Shown here: piece after piece, positions 37,712 to 44,659 of the stretch
Position numbering within the stretch: position 1 is the first letter of the stretch
Layout: the number at the start of each line of letters is the position of its first letter
DNA from: Actinokineospora enzanensis DSM 44649
GTDB lineage: Bacteria > Actinomycetota > Actinomycetes > Mycobacteriales > Pseudonocardiaceae
DNA length: 53,279 nt
Reading direction: 5' to 3'
Assembly (NCBI RefSeq): GCF_000374445.1
Contig: NZ_KB894444.1
Span: forward strand, 1-53,279
Program-made: the position numbers and the translations under genes
The notes under the pieces: model-generated
Told to the model about the DNA's origin: nothing
Database searches by the model: none
Seen by the model: only the letters and a program-made list of their open reading frames with translations

Positions 37712-38398
37712 ATGCCGACGCGAGCGGGACTGGCGGATGTGTTGATCGGGCTTTCGGACACGCTCGCCCCCGGTTTCGACCCGGGCGACTACCTGCGCGC
37801 GCTGGCCGGGCACTGCGCCGCCTTCGCCGACGCCGACGCGGTCGGGGTCCTGCTCGCCGACGGCGACGGCGTCCTGCACGCGCCCGGCCTGCCCGCGCCC
37901 ACCGCGCTCCGCGACCAGCAGGCCGCCCAGGGCCCGGCCGTGCGCGCGTACGTCACGGCGGCCGACGAGTCCGGCCCGGTCACCCGCTGGCCGGGCTTCG
38001 CCCCGACCGCCACCGCCGCGGGCTTCCGCCACGTCCACGCCATCCCGATGCGCCTGCGCGGCACGGCCGTCGGCGCGGTCTGCCTGTACCGGGCCGACGA
38101 GCGCCCGTTCACCGGCGAGGAGATCGCCGCCGCCCGCGCCCTGGCCGACATGGCCGCCGTCGGCCTGAGCGCGGAACGGACGGTGCGCCATCGGCAGGCC
38201 CTGGCCGACCAGCTGCAGGCGGCGCTGGACAGCCGGGTCGTGATCGAGCAGGCCAAGGGCGTGCTGGCCGAACGGCGCGGGGTGCGCGTCGCGGACGGGT
38301 TCCGGGAGCTGCGCAGGCTGGCCCGCGACCACAACCTGAAGATCGCCCAGGTGGCCGAGGAGGTCGTGCGCAGCGCCCTGCTGCACACCCCCGGTTGA
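37712..38398 (+). CDS. GAF-ANTAR antitermination regulator
   Basis: A 228-residue regulator. A GAF domain covers residues ~15-150 ('GLPAPTALRDQQAAQGPAVR', 'IPMRLRGTAVGAVCLYRADE'), and the C-terminal ~60 residues are an ANTAR RNA-binding domain ('LQAALDSRVVIEQAKGVLAE', with the conserved Ala/aromatic-poor three-helix pattern). ANTAR proteins bind paired hairpins in leader RNAs and prevent termination. No such leader was identified nearby. ATG 37712 has GAGGTGG 6 nt upstream. Divergent from the PAS kinase/OmpR pair, which may share a signal. Confidence 0.88.
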   Translation: MPTRAGLADVLIGLSDTLAPGFDPGDYLRALAGHCAAFADADAVGVLLADGDGVLHAPGLPAPTALRDQQAAQGPAVRAYVTAADESGPVTRWPGFAPTATAAGFRHVHAIPMRLRGTAVGAVCLYRADERPFTGEEIAAARALADMAAVGLSAERTVRHRQALADQLQAALDSRVVIEQAKGVLAERRGVRVADGFRELRRLARDHNLKIAQVAEEVVRSALLHTPG

Positions 38399-38473
38399 GG
38401 GCCGCCGCGCCGCCGATCGGGCGCCGGGAGAGGATGGCCGGGACAGATCCGTCGAAGGAACGAGGAGTTACGC

Positions 38474-38848
38474 ATGGCGCTGCAGAAGCCCGAGGTCGAC
38501 CCGATCGAGGGCGCCCCGCCCGCCGACCTGGAGATCAAGGACCTGGCGCTCGGCGACGGCCCCGAGGCCACCCCCGGCCAGCTGGTGTCGGTGCACTACG
38601 TCGGCGTCGCCCACTCCACCGGCGAGGAGTTCGACGCCTCCTGGAACCGCGATGAGGCCTTCACCTTCCCGCTGGGCGGCGGCCGGGTGATCGCGGGCTG
38701 GGACCGCGGTGTCGCAGGCATGCGCGTCGGCGGCCGCCGTCGCCTCGTCATCCCGCCGCACCTGGGCTACGGCGACCGCGGCGCGGGCGGCGCGATCAAG
38801 CCGGGCGAGACCCTGATCTTCGTCGTGGACCTGCTCGGGGTGAACTGA
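38474..38848 (+). CDS. FKBP-type peptidyl-prolyl isomerase
   Basis: A 124-residue single-domain FKBP. It catalyses cis-trans isomerisation of X-Pro bonds and assists folding in the cytoplasm; no signal peptide is present. Family motifs: 'VSVHYVGVAHSTGEEFDASW', 'GGGRVIAGWDRGVAGMRVGG', 'RRRLVIPPHLGYGDRGAGG' and the end 'LIFVVDLLGV'. Active-site aromatics (Tyr, Phe, Trp) are kept. ATG 38474 has GGAG 7 nt upstream. Confidence 0.95.
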   Translation: MALQKPEVDPIEGAPPADLEIKDLALGDGPEATPGQLVSVHYVGVAHSTGEEFDASWNRDEAFTFPLGGGRVIAGWDRGVAGMRVGGRRRLVIPPHLGYGDRGAGGAIKPGETLIFVVDLLGVN

Positions 38849-38852
38849 AAGC

Positions 38853-38891
38853 CCCCGCCCGGCACCGCGTCAACCCCGGTGCCGGGCGGGG
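38853..38891. terminator. 15-bp bidirectional terminator
   Basis: CCCCGCCCGGCACCG (38853-38867), 9-nt loop, CGGTGCCGGGCGGGG (38877-38891). It lies between the FKBP gene and the convergent hydrolase; the hydrolase stop codon falls inside the hairpin, so the right arm is also coding. Confidence 0.9.
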
Positions 38892-39589
38892 TTCCACACC
38901 TCCGCCAACCGCCTGACCAGCGGCCGCACGGCTTCCGGCGCCTCGACATGGACGTTGTGCCCGCCCGCGAGCGCCACCGGGTCCGGGACGAGCGCGCGGA
39001 GCTGCCCGATCCCGGACATGGGGTCGTCCTCCCCCGCCGCCAGGATCACCGGACACCGCGCGGCACCGATCATCCCCGCCACATCCGGGCGACCCACCCC
39101 GAACGCGCGCGGATCCACCGCCGCCCGCCACCCACCATCCCGCTCGGTGACCGCGCCTGCCGGTAGCCCCGCCAGCTTCCCCGCCCACCCGCGCGCCTCT
39201 TCGCGACTGCCGAACACCTTGGCGGGCTTCGCGGCGAGCGCCCCGGCCTTGGCCAGTTCCTCCGGCGTCCAGCTCACCTTCACCCCCAGGGCACCGACGG
39301 CGAGGACGTCGACCCCGAACCACCCGGACGCCAAAGCGAGCGCGACGACCCCGCCCAGCGAGTGTCCCAGGACGACCGCGGGGCGGCCGGGTTCGAGAGC
39401 ACCGGCGATCCCGGCGGCGAGCGCACCGAAGGTGTAGCGGCGCAGGGGATCGGCTCGCCCGTGGCCGGGCAGGTCGGGTGCCACGCACGGCCCGTCCCAG
39501 CAGCTGCCGGGATCCAGCCCGTCCCAGACGGTCGAGTCGCCTGCCAGACCATGCAACAGCACCAACACCGGCACCTGGGTTCCACTCAC
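38870..39589 (-). CDS. alpha/beta hydrolase
   Basis: A 239-residue serine hydrolase of the alpha/beta fold. Visible: oxyanion-type 'LVLLHGLAGDSTVWDG', nucleophile elbow 'VLGHSLGGVVAL', acid 'ILAAGEDDPMSG' and His in 'LAGGHNVHVEAPEAV'. The substrate is unknown. GTG 39589 ('VSGTQVPVLVLLHG') is preferred because GGGGAAG lies 8 nt upstream; a GTG at 39622 would add 11 residues. The gene lies downstream of the MFS exporter in the same direction, 120 bp away. Confidence 0.85.
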   Translation of the reverse strand: MSGTQVPVLVLLHGLAGDSTVWDGLDPGSCWDGPCVAPDLPGHGRADPLRRYTFGALAAGIAGALEPGRPAVVLGHSLGGVVALALASGWFGVDVLAVGALGVKVSWTPEELAKAGALAAKPAKVFGSREEARGWAGKLAGLPAGAVTERDGGWRAAVDPRAFGVGRPDVAGMIGAARCPVILAAGEDDPMSGIGQLRALVPDPVALAGGHNVHVEAPEAVRPLVRRLAEVWNPARHRG

Positions 39590-39709
39590 CCCGAGATCTT
39601 CCCCAACCCGTCCCGCCGACACAACCGCGTGCGGTCCGGTGTCCTTTCCGGGCGCGAAGGGTCGGTTTCCTGTTGGTGGGTGCCGGTTATCCCGTCAGGC
39701 ACGCATACT

Positions 39710-41140
39710 TCAGGGAACCCGCGACGGCACCCGGTCCGATCGCCAGTCCCAGACCGCCAACCCCAAGGCCACCAGCACCAAGGCCACCGCGGTCCCCAAC
39801 GCCGCGGCGAGGGCGGGCACATAGCCGCCGCCACCACCGACCACCGCCTGGAACACGGCGGCCAGCGTGGCGGTCCCGACGGCCGTGCCGATGCGTTGCC
39901 CTGTCTGCAACACACCGCCCGCCACCCCCGCCATCCGGTTCGGGACACACGCCAGGGTCATCGTGGTGTTCGGTGAGATCACCGCTCCGCCGCCGACACC
40001 GGCGATCAGCATCGGCACCGCGATCCACCACCCGATATCCGTGCCGGACACCGACAGGACGACCACCGCGACAGCCGCGATCCCCACGCCAACGAGGCCG
40101 AGTCCCACCACGGTGATCAGCCGTCCCCACCGGGAGACCAGCCGTCCCGCGACCGCCGACGACACCGCTCCCCCGATCGCGAACGGCGTCACCGCGAGCC
40201 CGGACTCCAACGGCGTGTACCCCAACCCGTTCTGGAAGAACAGCGCGAACACCAACCAGATCCCGGTGAACCCGCAGAAGTACGCGAGCCCTACCCCGGC
40301 ACCGGCCAGATAGCCCGGTGTCTCCGTGAACAACCGCGTGTCCAGCAACGGCATACGCCCACGCCGCACCGTCCGGCGCTCCCACCGGACAAACGACCAT
40401 CCGAACACGACGGCCACACCGAACAACCACCACAGCTCCCGCAGACCCCCGCTCTCGGCCTGCACCAAGGGAAGCAGCACGGCCAGCACCGCCGCGCCCA
40501 ACAACAACGCCCCGACCACGTCGATGTCCGGCCGTGCGTGCCGTTCCACCCGGGGCAGCAACCGCGCGGCGAGGCCGAGGGCGATGACCCCGATCGGCAG
40601 GTTCACGTAGAACACCCACCGCCAGCCCTCCGGGTCGCCGAAGGTGGCCAGGATCAGGCCGCCCACGATGGGCCCGACCGCCGTGGAGACGCCGACGGTC
40701 GCGCCGAAGATGCCGAAGGCGCGGCCGCGTTCGGCGCCGCGGAAGAGGTCCTGGATCAGGCCGGAGTTCTGCGGGGTGAGCAGGCCGCCGGTGAGGCCCT
40801 GCAACAGCCGCGCGACCACCAGCCACAGCAGGGACGGCGCGGCGCCCGCCAGGGCGCTGGTGAGGATGAAGCCGGTGAGGGCGATCAGGAACATCCGCCG
40901 CCTGCCCAGCGCGTCGCCGAGACGACCGCCCGCGACCAGCGAGAGACCGAAGGTGAGGGCGTAGCCGGAGACGACCCACTGGATGCCCGCCGGGGCGGCG
41001 GCGAGGTCGGCGCGGATGGACGGCAGCGCGACGTTGACGATGCTGACGTCGAGCAGGCTCATGAAGCCCGCCGCCTGGGTGACCGCGAGGGCGCGCCAGC
41101 GTCGCGGGTCCGGGGTATCGGGTGGCGGACGATCGTTCAC
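39710..41140 (-). CDS. MFS drug transporter (DHA2/EmrB-QacA type)
   Basis: A 476-residue, 14-helix major-facilitator exporter. Motifs: the TM1 'FMSLLDVSIVNVALPSI' typical of DHA2, loop 2-3 motif A 'GGRLGDALGRRRMFLIALTG', and motif C in TM5 'GPIVGGLILATFG'. The class exports cationic drugs or antibiotics by proton antiport. It starts at GTG 41140 after AGGA-like bases. No regulator is adjacent; the hydrolase downstream may be co-transcribed. Confidence 0.92.
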   Translation of the reverse strand: MNDRPPPDTPDPRRWRALAVTQAAGFMSLLDVSIVNVALPSIRADLAAAPAGIQWVVSGYALTFGLSLVAGGRLGDALGRRRMFLIALTGFILTSALAGAAPSLLWLVVARLLQGLTGGLLTPQNSGLIQDLFRGAERGRAFGIFGATVGVSTAVGPIVGGLILATFGDPEGWRWVFYVNLPIGVIALGLAARLLPRVERHARPDIDVVGALLLGAAVLAVLLPLVQAESGGLRELWWLFGVAVVFGWSFVRWERRTVRRGRMPLLDTRLFTETPGYLAGAGVGLAYFCGFTGIWLVFALFFQNGLGYTPLESGLAVTPFAIGGAVSSAVAGRLVSRWGRLITVVGLGLVGVGIAAVAVVVLSVSGTDIGWWIAVPMLIAGVGGGAVISPNTTMTLACVPNRMAGVAGGVLQTGQRIGTAVGTATLAAVFQAVVGGGGGYVPALAAALGTAVALVLVALGLAVWDWRSDRVPSRVP

Positions 41141-41249
41141 CCCATGGTCCTACCCTCTCCGGGGACGGAACGCAGCATGGAGCGCCGAGCGTCACGATTT
41201 CCCGGGCGGGCCGCCCGATTCGGGTGAATGTCCACCCCGGACGGGAAGA

Positions 41250-42362
41250 TCAGCCGCGCAGCGCCCGGCGGTGTTGCACCCCGCCCGGCGCGCCAAGGCC
41301 GGGCAGTGCGCGACCGGGTGCTTCCTTACGGCGCCACGGATGCACCGCTTGGTACACACAGAGCATCGCCCACAGCTCCTGTGCGACGCCATGCGGGTCC
41401 TGCGAACGGAGGGCAACCGGTCCGGCTTCGAGAGACTCGAACAACGACTCGAACCGCCACCGGGTGCGGTGCAGCGCCGCCAGCTCGGCGGCAGGCGCCT
41501 GGTCGGGGTCGAGCAGGGTGGTCACCAGGACGGCGTCGGCGGCGTGCAGCACGCGCACCGCGAGCGACTCGGCCACCGGGTTGCCCTCGGGCAGCAGCCG
41601 GGACAGGAAGGTGCCGTCGGGCAGCGCGTGCAACCGGGGCAGCGCGACCGGCGCGCGCACCCGCCAGAGCAGATCGGCACCGCGGGCGGCGGCGGCCTGC
41701 CAGAGCCGCTGGCCGCCCGCGCGGTGCGACACCACGAGGGTGCCGGGACTGAGCGTGTCGAGCACCTGCGCGCCGAGGTCGGCCAGATCGGCCGGGCCGG
41801 GGTCCTCGCCGGGTCTGACCCGCGCGGCGTCCACCGCGACGTCGAGCAGGGAGCCGGTGTCGTGCCCCGCCAGCACCGAAACCCGCACTTGGGAGCGGGT
41901 GAACGCGGCCAGGTTGGCGGCGGTGTCCGGGATGTCGACCACGCCGCCGTCGAGCGTGCAGACGCGCAGTCCGCGCCAGCGCGCGGTCTCCGCCCGGTCG
42001 GCGGCGGCGCGGCGCTGGAACAGCCTGCGCATCACCTCCGGCCCCAGCCGCTTGCGCGCCTTAGTGATCGATCCGGTGCTCGGCGCGGACCGGGTGCCGG
42101 TGGCCACCCCGGCCCAGCGCATGCCCGCGGTGAGCCGGGCCAGCACCGCGTCGTAGCCCGCGCCGCCGAACAACCATAAGGCGAGGGTGAAGTAGACCAT
42201 CGTGCGCGCGGGCAGGGCGCGGGAGCGCTGTTCGCGCGCGCCCGCGGCGTCGATGGCGGCGTCGACCTCCTCCGGGGGGAAGGCCCTGATCAGCATCCCG
42301 ATCGCGACCCGGTCGGACAAACGGTCCCGCGACGCCTTCGCCGCACGTGTAATTCCGCCCAC
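41250..42362 (-). CDS. IS4-family transposase relative with degenerate catalytic site
   Basis: A 370-residue protein with the IS4 N-terminal domain ('DRVAIGMLIRAFPPEEVDAA', 'ALPARTMVYFTLALWLFGG', 'STGSITKARKRLGPEVM') and a DDE core. The first Asp region is kept ('TLDGGVVDIPDTAANLAAF'). Where family members have an 'ADRGF' second Asp, this protein reads 'LVVSHRAGGQRLW'. The YREK signature near the end is changed to 'HRTRWRFESLFESLE' (Tyr to His, Lys to Glu; Arg and Glu kept). It is about 60 residues shorter than active relatives, and no terminal inverted repeats flank it. It is probably a dead or domesticated transposase. GTG 42362 is 8 nt after AAAGG. Confidence 0.75.
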   Translation of the reverse strand: MGGITRAAKASRDRLSDRVAIGMLIRAFPPEEVDAAIDAAGAREQRSRALPARTMVYFTLALWLFGGAGYDAVLARLTAGMRWAGVATGTRSAPSTGSITKARKRLGPEVMRRLFQRRAAADRAETARWRGLRVCTLDGGVVDIPDTAANLAAFTRSQVRVSVLAGHDTGSLLDVAVDAARVRPGEDPGPADLADLGAQVLDTLSPGTLVVSHRAGGQRLWQAAAARGADLLWRVRAPVALPRLHALPDGTFLSRLLPEGNPVAESLAVRVLHAADAVLVTTLLDPDQAPAAELAALHRTRWRFESLFESLEAGPVALRSQDPHGVAQELWAMLCVYQAVHPWRRKEAPGRALPGLGAPGGVQHRRALRG

Positions 42363-42596
42363 AGGAGGACCTTTCACCCGATGCCAACTTAAGGAAGTAC
42401 GCCTTGTCGATCTTGCCGACGAGTGCGGCGACATGAATAGCATCGGTGCCGGGGCGCGCGCCAGAGGCCCCGGACCGCGAGACAATTCCGGAAGACCTAC
42501 GCTCGGATTCGCCGCCCGTCCACCGACGGCCCGGCCCCGTTTTCGTACTACACCGATTCGGCGGGAAAGCACACCGCCGAGAAGGAGTGATGCGCC

Positions 42597-43001
42597 ATGT
42601 CCACGAAGTCCCTCGCCGCCGCGGCCGCCTGCGCGGTCCTCGCGGCGCTGCTGCCCTCGGCCACCGCGGCGGCCGAACCGCCGCCCGGGATCGCGCCGGT
42701 GCACGCGCTGTTCGTGCTCAGCGTCTCCGACCGCCAGGGGAACCTGGACGCAGCGCTGCTGGAATGCGCCCCGGACGGCGGCACGCACCCGGACGCGGGC
42801 GGCACCTGCGCCGCGCTGTCGCAGGTGAACGGCGACTTCTCCAGACTCCCGGGCAATCCCGGGCAGCTGTGCACTATGGAGTACGCGCCGGTCACCGCCA
42901 CCGCGCACGGCATCTGGGGCTACCGGTTCGTCCAGTTCCGCCACACGTACGGCAACCGCTGTCAGCTGGAGGCGGCGACCGGTGTGGTGTTCAAGCTCTG
43001 A
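42597..43001 (+). CDS. SSI-family subtilisin/protease inhibitor, secreted
   Basis: A 134-residue precursor with a signal peptide ('MSTKSLAAAAACAVLAALLP'...'ATAAAEP') and a ~105-residue mature Streptomyces subtilisin inhibitor domain. Four cysteines in the expected order ('LLECAPDG', 'GGTCAAL', 'QLCTMEYAPVT', 'GNRCQLEA') give two disulfides. The reactive-site segment is 'CTMEYAPVT', with Met at P1 by comparison with SSI 'CPMVYDPVT', which fits subtilisin-like targets. AAGGAG lies ~10 nt upstream of the ATG. It acts outside the cell, controlling endogenous or foreign serine proteases. Confidence 0.92.
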   Translation: MSTKSLAAAAACAVLAALLPSATAAAEPPPGIAPVHALFVLSVSDRQGNLDAALLECAPDGGTHPDAGGTCAALSQVNGDFSRLPGNPGQLCTMEYAPVTATAHGIWGYRFVQFRHTYGNRCQLEAATGVVFKL

Positions 43002-43363
43002 CCGGGCGGTCGAACCGATGAGTAGTTCACGACGCCTTCCACTTACCGTCACATCCCTCACCTAATCGGGTGGCGTTCGATCGAAGAACGCACCGAGAAA
43101 ACGCACTGTCCGTTCACGCATAAACGCCCGCGTGACTCGCGCCACCCCCGGCCCGACAGCTGACCGGGCCACCCCGAATCGCGGTCGGTACCCGTTACCG
43201 GACGCGATCCGCACCCGACGCGAGTGGATGAACACCATTGCCGGGCCCCGGCCCCACCGGTCCGCGCGCGATTCACCATCCCGTTCCCTTACCGCATTCG
43301 TGCATGCCCCGATCGAGTGAGAGTGCGTGGTCGTACCGCACTCCCCGGGGTAGGTTCTCGCGG
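43002..43363. other. intergenic region before the nitric oxide synthase gene
   Basis: 362 bp. The small open frames in it (for example minus strand 43058-43279) are Arg-rich noise. It should carry the nos promoter at its right end (TAGGTT at 43351-43356) and the SSI transcript end, for which no strong hairpin was seen. AGTGCG/CGCACT near 43322-43342 is a weak 6-bp inverted repeat. Confidence 0.4.
43351..43363 (+). promoter_or_regulatory. leaderless -10 element TAGGTT
   Basis: TAGGTT at 43351-43356 followed by seven bases and GTG 43364, with no ribosome binding site: the nitric oxide synthase transcript is probably leaderless. Confidence 0.5.
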
Positions 43364-44659
43364 GTGACCGGCGAGATATGGACACTCCCCCCGCATCTTG
43401 ACCCCCACCCGCCCCGCGCCGCCACCGGCAGCGCTCCCACCCAACCACCCGCCGCCGCGCCCGGGTACGCCGACCCGGAGGAGGCGGCGGAGTTCCTGGC
43501 GTTGTTCCACGCGGAGAACCCGGAAGCGGGCCCGGCGGCGCCGCGGATCGCCTGGGTGCGCGCGGAGATCGAGCTCACCGGCACCTACCAGCACACCACC
43601 GCCGAGCTGGCGTTCGGCGCGCGCGTCGCCTGGCGCAACAACGCGCGCTGCGTTGGCAGGCTGTACTGGCGCGGTCTGCGGGTGCGGGACATGCGCGCGG
43701 TGCACACGGCGGAGGGCGTCGCCGCGCAGTGCGTGCGGCACCTGCGCCTGGCCACCAACGGCGGCAAGGTGCTGCCCATGATCACGGTGTTCGCCCCGGA
43801 CGCGCCCGGCAGGCCCGCCCCGCGGATCTGGAACGAGCAGCTCATCCGGTACGCGGGCTACCCGGACGGGCCGGGCGGCCGCCCGCTGGGCGACCCCCGG
43901 TACACCGACTTCACCGCCGCCGTCACCGAACTGGGCTGGCGACCGCCCGCCCGCCGGTCGGCCTTCGACGTGTTACCCCTGGTCGTCTCCACGGTCGACG
44001 AACCGGCGCGGTTGTTCCCGGTGCCCGCCGACGCGGTGCTGGAGGTGCCGCTGCGCCACCCCGAGCACCCGTGGTTCGCCGAGCTTGGCCTGCGCTGGCA
44101 CGCGGTCCCCGCGATCAGCTCGATGCGGCTGCGCGTCGGCGGCGTCGACTATCCGGCCGCCCCGTTCAACGGCTGGTATCTGGGCACGGAGATCGGCGCC
44201 CGCAACCTCGCCGACACCGACCGGTACGACCTGCTGCCGGTGGTGGCGCGCCTGCTCGGCCTGGACACCGGCCGGGAGACCACGCTGTGGCGGGACCGGG
44301 CGCTGCTGGAGCTGAACGTGGCCGTGCTGCACTCGTACGAGGCGGCCGGGGTCACGATCACCGACCACCACACCGAGTCCGCGCGGTTCCTGCGGCACCT
44401 CGACCGCGAGGAGCGGGCGGGCAGGCGGTGCCCGGCGGACTGGAGCTGGATCGTGCCGCCGATGTCGGGCTCGGCGACCCCGGTCTTCCACCGCTACTAC
44501 GACACCGACCACCTGCGCCCGGAGTACGTCAGCGACGACGCGGCGGTGCGTGCCGCCCTGCACGGCACGCCCCCGCCGATGCCCACCGGCACCTGTCCGG
44601 TCCCACCGCTGTGGTCCCGTTTCCGCGCCGTTCAGGCGAATGGCAGCCAGTTCGGCTGA
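43364..44659 (+). CDS. nos: bacterial nitric oxide synthase oxygenase
   Basis: A 431-residue NOS oxygenase domain without an attached reductase. It oxidises L-arginine via N-hydroxyarginine to citrulline and nitric oxide, using haem and a pterin. Visible: haem-Cys motif 'VAWRNNARCVGRLYW', substrate-binding 'FNGWYLGTEIGARNLAD' (Glu binds Arg), 'ITDHHTESARFLRHL', and C-terminal 'DWSWIVPPMSGSATPVFH' with the pterin-region Trp. It is longer than Bacillus NOS (~360) owing to a Pro-rich N-terminal ~35 residues and a C-terminal tail. Electrons must come from an unlinked reductase. No thaxtomin-type P450 or peptide synthetase is near. The last 28 bp overlap the convergent beta-propeller gene. Confidence 0.93.
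   Translation: MTGEIWTLPPHLDPHPPRAATGSAPTQPPAAAPGYADPEEAAEFLALFHAENPEAGPAAPRIAWVRAEIELTGTYQHTTAELAFGARVAWRNNARCVGRLYWRGLRVRDMRAVHTAEGVAAQCVRHLRLATNGGKVLPMITVFAPDAPGRPAPRIWNEQLIRYAGYPDGPGGRPLGDPRYTDFTAAVTELGWRPPARRSAFDVLPLVVSTVDEPARLFPVPADAVLEVPLRHPEHPWFAELGLRWHAVPAISSMRLRVGGVDYPAAPFNGWYLGTEIGARNLADTDRYDLLPVVARLLGLDTGRETTLWRDRALLELNVAVLHSYEAAGVTITDHHTESARFLRHLDREERAGRRCPADWSWIVPPMSGSATPVFHRYYDTDHLRPEYVSDDAAVRAALHGTPPPMPTGTCPVPPLWSRFRAVQANGSQFG

Noticed and set aside
43058..43279. 73-residue minus-strand frame upstream of nos
   Set aside because: Arg-rich composition, no ribosome binding site, no family.
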